From assembly GCA_025356735.1 (NCBI GenBank), contig JANXRT010000077.1, positions 1 through 11,566 of the forward strand: DNA of 11,566 bases. Reading direction: 5' to 3'. Below, piece after piece: positions 1 to 6,413 of the stretch. Below the pieces are notes generated by a model that was not told where the DNA came from, made no database searches, and worked only from the letters and a program-made list of their open reading frames with translations. Position numbers and translations under genes: made by a program. Position 1 is the first letter of the stretch; each line of letters begins with the position of its first letter. This stretch comes from Acetobacteraceae bacterium. GTDB lineage: Bacteria; Pseudomonadota; Alphaproteobacteria; Acetobacterales; Acetobacteraceae.

Positions 1-882
1 AACGGCTCCTCCTCGATGGCAACCGTCTGCGGCACCTCGCTGGCGCTGATGGATGCCGGCGTGCCGCTGCTCCGCCCGGTGGCGGGCATCGCCATGGGCC
101 TGATCAAGGAGGATCGCGGGTTCGCGGTGCTGTCCGACATCCTCGGCGACGAGGACCATCTCGGCGACATGGACTTCAAGGTCGCGGGCACCGAGGCCGG
201 CGTCACCAGCCTGCAGATGGACATCAAGATCACCTCGATCACCTTCGAGATCATGAAGATCGCGCTGGACCAGGCCAAGGAAGGCCGGCTGCACATACTG
301 GGCGAGATGAACAAGGGCATCACCGGGGCGCGCGACGACGTGGCCGCCACGGCGCCGCGCATTACCATCATCCAGGTGCCGAAGGAGAAGATCCGCGAGG
401 TTATCGGCACCGGCGGCAAGGTGATCCGCGAGATCGTCGAGTCGACGGGCTGCAAGATCGACATCGACGATGACGGCACGATCAAGATCGCCTCGTCGGA
501 CGCCGACAAGACCCAGGCGGCGATCGACCGCATCCGCGGCATCGTGGCGGAGCCGGAGATCGGCGTGATCTACAACGGAAAGGTCGTGAAGACGGCCGAT
601 TTCGGCGCCTTCGTGAACTTCCTCGGTTCCAAGGACGGGTTGGTCCACATCAGCGAGCTGCAGCAGAACCGGGTCAACAAGACCAGCGACGTGGTCAATG
701 TCGGCGACACCGTGAAGGTCAAGGTCATCGGCTTCGACGACCGCGGCAAGGTGAAGCTGTCGATGCGGGTGGTGGATCAGGCGACGGGCGCCGACATGAC
801 CGAGCAGATGGGCACCAAGCCCGGCCGCGGCGAGCGTTCCGAGCGCCGCGAGTTCGCGGAGGGTGCCGCGCAGCCGGACTGA
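1..882 (+). CDS. pnp: Polyribonucleotide nucleotidyltransferase (PNPase), C-terminal part
   Basis: PNPase degrades RNA 3'-to-5' by phosphorolysis and is part of RNA turnover in the cytoplasm. Only the last 293 residues are visible; the frame is open from base 1, so the gene starts outside the window. The fragment opens in the second RNase PH core domain (NGSSSMATVCGTS), followed by the catalytic block GDEDHLGDMDFK. There D52, D58 and K60 of the fragment match, from memory, the E. coli catalytic D486, D492 and K494. A KH domain follows (about 120-181, with GTGGK at 136-140), then an S1 RNA-binding domain (about 187-256, with GKVVKTADFGAFV). The short charged tail rich in G, R and E is normal for the family. 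No frameshift is seen. In alphaproteobacteria pnp usually follows rpsO, which would lie to the left. Two hairpins follow the TGA stop, so transcription probably ends or is processed there. Confidence 0.97.
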   Translation, partial: NGSSSMATVCGTSLALMDAGVPLLRPVAGIAMGLIKEDRGFAVLSDILGDEDHLGDMDFKVAGTEAGVTSLQMDIKITSITFEIMKIALDQAKEGRLHILGEMNKGITGARDDVAATAPRITIIQVPKEKIREVIGTGGKVIREIVESTGCKIDIDDDGTIKIASSDADKTQAAIDRIRGIVAEPEIGVIYNGKVVKTADFGAFVNFLGSKDGLVHISELQQNRVNKTSDVVNVGDTVKVKVIGFDDRGKVKLSMRVVDQATGADMTEQMGTKPGRGERSERREFAEGAAQPD

Positions 883-894
883 AGTAGAGGGGAT

Positions 895-938
895 ACAAGG
901 GGCGACGGCCCCTTGTCGGGTCCAGGGCAGAGCCCTGG
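895..938 (+). terminator. Tandem GC-rich hairpins downstream of pnp
   Basis: Two perfect palindromes lie 12 bp after the pnp stop. The first has a 9-bp stem, ACAAGGGGC (895-903) with GCCCCTTGT (908-916), around the tetraloop GACG. The second has a 7-bp stem, CCAGGGC (922-928) with GCCCTGG (932-938), around the loop AGA. No clear T-run follows either, so this is not a textbook intrinsic terminator. It could be a terminator, a 3'-end stabiliser of the pnp message, or a copy of a dispersed palindromic element of the kind common between genes in GC-rich alphaproteobacteria. The hairpins are seen directly; the function is inferred. Confidence 0.55.
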
Positions 939-946
939 CCTTGCCT

Positions 947-990
947 TGACGGATCAGGATGCACAGATACTTGCAATCACCGATCCGTCA
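947..990. promoter_or_regulatory. Perfect 9-bp inverted repeat upstream of the flavoprotein gene
   Basis: TGACGGATC at 947-955 is repeated as its exact reverse complement, GATCCGTCA, at 982-990, with 26 bp between the arms. A TTGACG hexamer that resembles a -35 box (946-951) overlaps the left arm, and the right arm would then fall close to the expected transcription start, about 40 bp before the ATG at 1031. I see no convincing -10 box at standard spacing (GATACT at 966-971 is only 14 bp away). It could be an operator for a dimeric repressor or a long-stem RNA structure in the leader. Confidence 0.35.
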
Positions 991-1030
991 TCGCATTCCT
1001 AATGCCTGAACAGAAAGCCGGAACTCCGCG

Positions 1031-2443
1031 ATGAAGTCGATCAATGCTATCCGCATGGGCGGTGTCGATGTTCTTCCCCTCGTCGAGGGCGGCAAGGGTG
1101 TGGCGATTTCCAACGGCATCTCCGCGGGTCACTGGGCGGCGGGGGGCGGGGTCGGTACGTTCAGCGCGGTCAACGCGGACAGCTATGATGATAATGGGGT
1201 GGCGATTCCGCAGCTTTACCATGCCGCCACAAGGCGGGAGCGGCATGAGGAGCTGATCAACTATGCGGTCGAGGGTGCGTTGATCCAAGCCCGTCGCGCC
1301 CGCGATATTTCAGGCCCCAAGGGCCGGGTCCACGCCAACATCCTGTGGGAGATGGGCGGCGCCGAGCGGATCATCACCGAGGTTCTGGAGCGTGGCAGGG
1401 GCCTGATCAACGGCATCACCTGCGGTGCGGGCATGCCGTACCGGCTGTCCGACATCGCCGCCCGGTTCAACGTGCACTACTATCCGATTATATCCTCCGG
1501 GCGGGCGTTCGCGGCCCTGTGGAAGCGCGCCTACCACAAGACCGCCGGGCTGCTGGGCGGCGTGGTCTATGAGGACCCGTGGCTGGCCGGTGGCCATAAC
1601 GGATTGTCGAACAGCGAGAACCCGAACAAGCCGGAGAACCCCTACCCGCGCGTGGCCGCGTTGCGCCAGCAGATGCGCGCTTTCGGATTGGACGCGACGC
1701 CGATCATCATGGCCGGCGGCGTGTGGTGGCTGGAGGAGTGGGAGGACTGGATCGACAATCCCGAGCTGGGCCCGATCGCCTTCCAGTTCGGCACCCGCCC
1801 GCTGCTGACGCAGGAAAGCCCGATCGCCGAGGGCTGGAAGCAGCGGTTGTTGGGCTTGAAGGAGGGCGACGTGTTTCTTAACCGGTTCAGCCCGACCGGG
1901 TTCTATTCCTCCGCGGTCAACAACGAGTTCATCCAGGAATTGCGCGGCCGCAACGACCGCCAGGTTGCCTACACGATGGAAGCGGTGGGCGACCACCAGG
2001 CCGAGTATGGCGTTGGCGCGCGCAGGCGGACGGTGTTCCTGACGCCGCCCGACCTGTCGCATGTTCGCCAGTGGGAAGCTGACGGCTTCACCCAAGCGCT
2101 GCGCACGCCCGATTCGACGCTGATCTTCGTGACGCCGGAGAAGTCGCACGAGATACTGGAGGATCAGGTCAACTGCATGGGTTGCCTTTCGACCTGCCGG
2201 TTCTCCAACTGGTCGCAGCTGGAGCCGGACTTCACCAACGGCAAGAAGGCCGATCCACGCAGCTTCTGCATCCAGAAGACGCTGCAGGATATCGCCCATC
2301 ACGGCGACGATCCGGCGGTGCTGGAGAACAACCTGATGTTCAGCGGCCACAACGCGTATCGGTTCGGGTCGGACCCGTTCTATTCCAACGGTTTTGTTCC
2401 GACCGTTCGGCAGCTATTCGACCGGATCATGACCGGGCGGTAG
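1031..2443 (+). CDS. Nitronate monooxygenase-like FMN protein with a C-terminal cysteine cluster
   Basis: This 470-residue protein has the TIM-barrel pattern of the nitronate monooxygenase (2-nitropropane dioxygenase) / enoyl-ACP reductase II flavoprotein family. Visible motifs are GIT-CGAGMP (128-136), AGGHNG (186-191, the family's conserved glycine-histidine motif), PIIMAGGV (224-231) and FQFGTRPLLTQES (251-263, in the usual FMN-phosphate region). Enzymes of this family oxidise alkyl nitronates or reduce quinones using FMN; the substrate here is unknown. It is longer than typical members (about 310-380 residues). The extension holds C382, C385, C389 and C413 (C-x2-C-x3-C-x23-C), which could bind a metal or Fe-S cluster. 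The ATG at 1031 is the first in-frame start that keeps the whole N-terminus; no strong ribosome-binding site precedes it, and the ATG at 1055 is the alternative. The 3' end overlaps the convergent amidase gene by 17 bp. Confidence 0.8.
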   Translation: MKSINAIRMGGVDVLPLVEGGKGVAISNGISAGHWAAGGGVGTFSAVNADSYDDNGVAIPQLYHAATRRERHEELINYAVEGALIQARRARDISGPKGRVHANILWEMGGAERIITEVLERGRGLINGITCGAGMPYRLSDIAARFNVHYYPIISSGRAFAALWKRAYHKTAGLLGGVVYEDPWLAGGHNGLSNSENPNKPENPYPRVAALRQQMRAFGLDATPIIMAGGVWWLEEWEDWIDNPELGPIAFQFGTRPLLTQESPIAEGWKQRLLGLKEGDVFLNRFSPTGFYSSAVNNEFIQELRGRNDRQVAYTMEAVGDHQAEYGVGARRRTVFLTPPDLSHVRQWEADGFTQALRTPDSTLIFVTPEKSHEILEDQVNCMGCLSTCRFSNWSQLEPDFTNGKKADPRSFCIQKTLQDIAHHGDDPAVLENNLMFSGHNAYRFGSDPFYSNGFVPTVRQLFDRIMTGR

Positions 2444-3782
2444 TTTCCGCCAAGGCAGTTTCGATCGCCGCGGCGATGGCTAACAGCTGTGTGTCGCCCA
2501 TTGTTTCGCCCATCAGCATCAGCCCGACCGGCGCGTCGCCTGCGCGATGGCACGGCAGGCTGATGGCGCATCGGTCGAGAAAGTTGCCGACGGCGCAGTT
2601 GCGCAGGATCAGTTGGTTGATGCGGGCGTAGGTCTCTTCCGGGTCGAGGTCGGTGATGCGGGGTGCGATGATCGGCACCGTCGGCAGCAGCAATGCGTCA
2701 TAGCCTCGCGTGGCGGCGTCGAAGGCGGCGACGATGCGGCGGCGGGCGTTGATCAGATCGACATAGTCAGCGGCGGATTGGTCCCGGCCACGCTCGATGC
2801 GGGTGCGAACGCGGGGATCGTAGTCGGGACCTTTGGCGGCAATCAGCTGGCGATGCCAGGCGTAGGCCTCCGCGGTTGCGAATCCGCCGGCCGCGTTGAC
2901 GCTGGGGATTTCGTCGAATGCTGCGAATTTCACCCGCGCGATTTGCGCGCCGGCGGCGCTGACCCGGGCGAGTGCGCTATCGAAAGCGGCGGCGACGGTG
3001 TCGTCGATCCCATCGAAGCCGAAATTGTCAGGGACGGCCAGGCGCAGGCCCGCCAGCGGCATCGGCTGGATTTGCGCTGGCATGTCGTCGGAAATAATCG
3101 CGGCGACGATGGCACAGCAACCAACGCTAGGTGCGAGCGGCCCGACTGAATCGAGGCTGGGCGACAAGGGCAGGACACCCTCGATCGGTACTCGCCGCGC
3201 GGTCGGCTTATAGCCGATGACGCCGTTGAACGCCGCCGGGATGCGGCAGGAGCCGCCGGTGTCGGTGCCGAGTGCGGCCACTGCCATGCGGTCGGCGACC
3301 GCAACGCCCGACCCTGAGGAACTGCCGCCCGGAATGCGGCGCGATGCCCGATCCCACGGGCTGGATGGGGTGCCGTGATGCGGATTGAGGCCGAGGCCGG
3401 AGAAGGCGAACTCCGTCATGTTGGCGCGTCCGACCGGGATGAAGCCCATGCCGAGCAGACGCCGCACCACCGGCGCATGGGCTGCCGCCGGGGGTGCGTC
3501 GGCCAGCACGACGGAGCCGGCCGGGGTCGGTTCGCCGGCAACGTCGAACAGGTCCTTGATTGCCAGAGGGATGCCGGCAAACCGGCTTGGCGCGCGGTTG
3601 GCGCGGCGAAGCAGGTCGGTGGCGTCGGCCATGGCGCGGGCCTGGGCGGCATAGGTCCGGATGAACACGCGAGAGCCTTCGCCGGCGGCATCCTCGATCC
3701 GCTCGATGCAGCTTTCGATCAGGGCGCGGGCGGTGAGGCTGCCGGCTTCGAGGGCTTGGACATGGTCTTCGATGGTGCGCAT
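2427..3782 (-). CDS. Amidase-signature family hydrolase
   Basis: This 451-residue enzyme of the amidase-signature family hydrolyses a carboxamide to an acid and ammonia, probably in the cytoplasm since no signal peptide is seen. The Ser-cisSer-Lys triad is complete: K76 in GIPLAIKD, S154 in PGGSSSGSG and nucleophile S178 in GTDTGGSCRIPAAFNG. The spacing (24 residues between the serines) is the family norm and also fits GatA. No gatC or gatB neighbour is present, so a free-standing amidase is more likely than the tRNA amidotransferase subunit. The frame is open further upstream to 4103, but that part lies antisense to the next gene and does not look like protein, so I start at ATG 3780-3782 (MRTIEDHVQALEAG). 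Its ribosome-binding site is weak. It is divergent from the dehydrogenase gene, 46 bp away, and convergent with the flavoprotein gene, overlapping it by 17 bp. Substrate unknown. Confidence 0.85.
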   Translation of the reverse strand: MRTIEDHVQALEAGSLTARALIESCIERIEDAAGEGSRVFIRTYAAQARAMADATDLLRRANRAPSRFAGIPLAIKDLFDVAGEPTPAGSVVLADAPPAAAHAPVVRRLLGMGFIPVGRANMTEFAFSGLGLNPHHGTPSSPWDRASRRIPGGSSSGSGVAVADRMAVAALGTDTGGSCRIPAAFNGVIGYKPTARRVPIEGVLPLSPSLDSVGPLAPSVGCCAIVAAIISDDMPAQIQPMPLAGLRLAVPDNFGFDGIDDTVAAAFDSALARVSAAGAQIARVKFAAFDEIPSVNAAGGFATAEAYAWHRQLIAAKGPDYDPRVRTRIERGRDQSAADYVDLINARRRIVAAFDAATRGYDALLLPTVPIIAPRITDLDPEETYARINQLILRNCAVGNFLDRCAISLPCHRAGDAPVGLMLMGETMGDTQLLAIAAAIETALAETTARS

Positions 3783-3828
3783 AAATCGAGCCTGCCGCGC
3801 CAGCCCCGTTCCCGCAAGGAGCCTGCCG

Positions 3829-4635
3829 ATGACCGATGCCATGCAAAAGCCGATCCTGCTCACCGGCGCCTCCGGAAATCTCGGCCGCATGTTGGCCCGC
3901 GAACTGGCGGCGCGTGGCTTCAGGCTGCGCCTGTCCGATATTTCTCCGTTTCCGGACCCGCTGCCGGCCGGCGCCGACTTCGAGAAGCTGGACCTCAATG
4001 ACGGTGTCGGCCTGTTGCGGCGTGCCGAGGGCTGCGGTGTCATCCTGCATTTCGGCGGCGTGTCGGTGGAGCGGCCGTTCGAGGAAGTGCTCGGCCCCAA
4101 CATACGCGGGCTGTACCACGTCTATGAAGCCGCCCGCCGCGAGGGTGCGCGGGTGGTGTTCGCCTCGTCCAACCACTCAATCGGCTTTCACGAGCGCACC
4201 GAGACGATCGACGACGATTGCGCCTTCCTGCCCGACGGTTTTTACGGATTGTCGAAAGCCTATGGCGAGCTGATGGGCCGGCTATACTGGCACAAGCACG
4301 GCGTCGAAAGCGTGTTCGTCCGGATCGGTTCGGCCTTCCCGGAGCCGGTGGATGCGCGGATGCTGGCGACGTGGCTGTCTTTTTCCGATTTGGCCCGGCT
4401 GGTGGAACGCTGCATCGTGGCTGAGAAGGTTGGCACCGGCGTGATCTGGGGCGCCTCGGCCAACGAGCGCATGACCTGGTGGGGCCGCGATGCCCGGGCG
4501 GCCATCGGCTGGGAGCCGCGGGATAGCGCCGATACGTTTGCGGGGCAGCTGGCCGGGAAGGTCAGCGGCGATCCGGTAGCGGAGCGTTATATGGGGGGAG
4601 GATTTTGCGCGATCGGATATTCCAGGGGGAAGTAG
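3829..4635 (+). CDS. NAD-dependent SDR oxidoreductase, uronate dehydrogenase-like
   Basis: This 268-residue extended short-chain dehydrogenase is close in pattern to Agrobacterium uronate dehydrogenase (about 265 residues), which oxidises D-galacturonate or D-glucuronate with NAD+ to the aldarolactone. Shared features, compared from memory, are the GASGNLG nucleotide loop (13-19), SDISP with D37 placed to bind the adenine ribose, HFGGVSVERPFE (74-85), ASSNHSIG (112-119), YGLSK with catalytic Y139 and K143, RIGS (165-168) and VIWGASAN (205-212). The start at 3829 is supported by AAGGAG at 3816-3821, seven bases before the ATG; an earlier in-frame ATG at 3661 lies inside the opposing amidase gene and is rejected. 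A second ATG (3841) is possible but has no better site. No other uronate-catabolism gene is in the window, so a different sugar or sugar-acid substrate is possible. Confidence 0.82.
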   Translation: MTDAMQKPILLTGASGNLGRMLARELAARGFRLRLSDISPFPDPLPAGADFEKLDLNDGVGLLRRAEGCGVILHFGGVSVERPFEEVLGPNIRGLYHVYEAARREGARVVFASSNHSIGFHERTETIDDDCAFLPDGFYGLSKAYGELMGRLYWHKHGVESVFVRIGSAFPEPVDARMLATWLSFSDLARLVERCIVAEKVGTGVIWGASANERMTWWGRDARAAIGWEPRDSADTFAGQLAGKVSGDPVAERYMGGGFCAIGYSRGK

Positions 4636-4670
4636 ATGCCGGTGCAACAACGGTGGCCGGCGTGAAGAAG

Positions 4671-4684
4671 CGTCTAAGAAGACG
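4671..4684. terminator. Possible short hairpin between convergent genes
   Basis: CGTCT (4671-4675) and AGACG (4680-4684) form a 5-bp stem with a 4-nt loop in the 51-bp gap between two convergent genes, just past the TAA of the EthD gene. Read on the minus strand it is followed by a short pyrimidine-rich stretch (CTTCTTC). It may help end the minus-strand transcript, but the stem is short and there is no true T-run. Confidence 0.25.
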
Positions 4685-4686
4685 GG

Positions 4687-5022
4687 TTATACCGGGATGA
4701 TCTCCTTCTCCTCCACCACGAAACTCTTGATCCGCCCGATGAACAACGCGCCGTCGGCGTGCAGCGCCTTTGCTTCCGGCGTCGCGTTGGACCGCTCCAT
4801 CGCCGCCACATCGTCGAACCACAACTCGGCGATGCCGTCGATCGCGACATCGGTGGTCGGGATATCGGGGCGGGAGCGCTCGGCGGTGATGTGCGATTGC
4901 ACGTAGCGCCGGATGCCCGGCACCCCGAGCGCCAGCGGGGCGTGGACTTCCAGCCAGTATTTCACGAACTGCTCGTGCGAGAATTCCGGCCGGCGGGTCA
5001 GCAGCGAAATCGATTTGATCAT
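4687..5022 (-). CDS. EthD-domain small protein
   Basis: A 111-residue protein matching the EthD family, which are small dimeric alpha/beta-barrel proteins named after a gene of ethyl tert-butyl ether degradation. Many are of unknown function; some relatives act as ring-cleavage, decarboxylating or dehydrating enzymes. The pattern MIKSISLLTRRPEFS-HEQF-KYWLEVHAPLA (with H27), GIRRYVQSH and a central acidic 'AELWFDD' strand is typical of the fold. It starts one base after the stop of the upstream transaminase gene (TGA-C-ATG), with a good GGAGG Shine-Dalgarno at 5032-5036 inside the end of that gene, nine bases before the start codon. The two are therefore almost certainly one transcript and probably translationally coupled. 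What reaction it carries out, if any, cannot be told from the sequence. Confidence 0.82.
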   Translation of the reverse strand: MIKSISLLTRRPEFSHEQFVKYWLEVHAPLALGVPGIRRYVQSHITAERSRPDIPTTDVAIDGIAELWFDDVAAMERSNATPEAKALHADGALFIGRIKSFVVEEKEIIPV

Positions 5023-5023
5023 G

Positions 5024-6349
5024 TCAGGCGGCCTCCGCCCGGATGGCGTCGCTCAGCGTCTCGAAGATACGATCGACATGCGGCTTCTCGATGATCAGCG
5101 GCGGGGAGAGCGCCACGATGTCGCCGGTGGTGCGAATCAGCACGCCGGCATCGAAGCACCGGCGGAACACCGCCATGGCACGGTCGGTCGGCTTGCCCTC
5201 CCGCGGCGCCAGCTCGATACCGGCGACGAGGCCGAGGTTGCGCACGTCGATGACGTTGGCGAGGCCCTTCATGCCATGCGCCGCATCGGCAAAATAGGGC
5301 GCGATGGCGGCGGCGCGGCCGGGCAGGTCATCGGACTTGTGCAGGTCGACCGTGGCGATCGCCGCCGCCGAGGCCAGCGGGTGGCCGGAATAGGTGTAGC
5401 CGTGGAACAGCTCGATCCCCGCCGGCGCGCCCTCGACGATGGTGGTGTAAACGGCCTCCGACACGGCGACGGCGCCCATCGGCACGGCGGCGTTGGTCAG
5501 GCCCTTGGCCATGGTCAGGATGTCCGGAACCACACCGAGATGCTCCGAGCCGAAATGCGTGCCGAGGCGCCCGAACCCGGTGATGACCTCGTCGAAGATC
5601 AGCAGGATGCCGTGCTTGGTGCACAAGGCACGCAATCGGTCGAGGTAGCCTTGCGGCGGGATCAGCACCCCGGTCGAGCCGGCCACCGGCTCCACCATCA
5701 CCGCGGCGATGGTGTCGGCGCCGTGCAGCGCCACCAGGTTTTCGAGTGCATCGGCGAAATGGGCGCCGAACTCCGGCTGGCCGCGTGAAAAGGCCTGCTG
5801 GTTTGGAGCATGGGTGTGCGGCAGATGATCGACATAGGGCAGCTGCGCGCCGAACTGCTTTCGATTTGGCCCGATCCCGCCCACCGACATGCCGCCGAAG
5901 CCGACGCCGTGATAGCCGCGCTCGCGCCCGATCAGCCGCACCCGCTGGGCGTTGCCGCGCGCCCGGTGATACGCCAGCGCGATCTTCAGGGCGGTGTCGG
6001 CGGCCTCCGAGCCGGAGTTGGTGAAGAAGATCCGGTCCATCCCGTCCGGCGTCAGCTCGGCGACCTTGGCCGCGGCCTGGAAGGCGATCGGGTGGCCCAT
6101 GTTGAACGAAGGGGCGTAATCGAGGATCGCCGCCTGCTTCTGGATCGCCTCGGTGATCTCGCGCCGCCCGTGGCCGGCATTGACGCACCACAGCCCGGCG
6201 GTGCCGTCGATTACCTCGCGCCCATCCGGGGTGAAGTAGCTCATGCCCTCGGCGCGGGCCAGCATGCGCGGCTGCTCCTTGTAGGCCCGGTTGGACGAGA
6301 ACGGCATCCAGAACGCGTCGAGGTTGTTTCGAACCGGCATCTCGTTCAT
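5024..6349 (-). CDS. Class III omega-amino acid:pyruvate transaminase
   Basis: This 441-residue PLP enzyme moves an amino group from an omega-amino acid (beta-alanine type) or amine to pyruvate, giving alanine and an aldehyde or semialdehyde. It resembles the Pseudomonas omega-amino acid:pyruvate aminotransferase throughout: WMPFSSNRAYK (14-24), TNSGSEAADTALK (110-122, PLP phosphate), RGYHGV (144-149, with Y147 stacking on the cofactor), VEPVAGSTGVLIPP (219-232), FDEVITGFGRLG (252-263, D253), MAKGLTN with Schiff-base lysine K282, and R406 in LIRTTGD where the family binds the substrate carboxylate. I start at ATG 6347-6349, with a GGGAAAG sequence about ten bases upstream; the ATG at 6340 is also possible. 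Earlier in-frame ATGs at 6445 and 6415 would overlap the divergent GST gene. An EthD gene follows one base after the stop. Amine donor is not determinable. Confidence 0.9.
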   Translation of the reverse strand: MNEMPVRNNLDAFWMPFSSNRAYKEQPRMLARAEGMSYFTPDGREVIDGTAGLWCVNAGHGRREITEAIQKQAAILDYAPSFNMGHPIAFQAAAKVAELTPDGMDRIFFTNSGSEAADTALKIALAYHRARGNAQRVRLIGRERGYHGVGFGGMSVGGIGPNRKQFGAQLPYVDHLPHTHAPNQQAFSRGQPEFGAHFADALENLVALHGADTIAAVMVEPVAGSTGVLIPPQGYLDRLRALCTKHGILLIFDEVITGFGRLGTHFGSEHLGVVPDILTMAKGLTNAAVPMGAVAVSEAVYTTIVEGAPAGIELFHGYTYSGHPLASAAAIATVDLHKSDDLPGRAAAIAPYFADAAHGMKGLANVIDVRNLGLVAGIELAPREGKPTDRAMAVFRRCFDAGVLIRTTGDIVALSPPLIIEKPHVDRIFETLSDAIRAEAA

Positions 6350-6413
6350 GGCTGGGCGCTTTCCCGTCTGCGTGGCAATGTCGGAAATCATAGCCCGCGC
6401 GAGGAAATAAGCC
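6350..6413. promoter_or_regulatory. 64-bp divergent intergenic region between transaminase and GST genes
   Basis: This short gap must serve two outward-reading genes. On the minus strand TATGAT (6392-6387), 38 bp before the transaminase ATG, looks like a -10 box, but no good -35 is placed 16-18 bp from it. On the plus strand GAGGAAA (6401-6407) is a clear Shine-Dalgarno six bases before the GST start. The GST promoter is not recognisable and may lie within the transaminase coding region. Confidence 0.3.

Noticed and set aside
16..18. ATG as the start of pnp
   Set aside because: The frame is open to base 1 and the residues before it (NGSSS) belong to the conserved PNPase core, so the gene enters from the left.
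1310..2350. 346-codon open frame antisense to the flavoprotein gene
   Set aside because: Shadow frame of a gene with clear flavoprotein motifs.
3783..4103. N-terminal extension of the amidase (107 codons)
   Set aside because: It is antisense to the dehydrogenase gene, and the amidase family pattern begins at MRTIEDH; the extension is not protein-like.
3208..4176. 322-codon open frame on the minus strand across the amidase and dehydrogenase genes
   Set aside because: It crosses a divergent junction of two recognised genes and has no domain signature.
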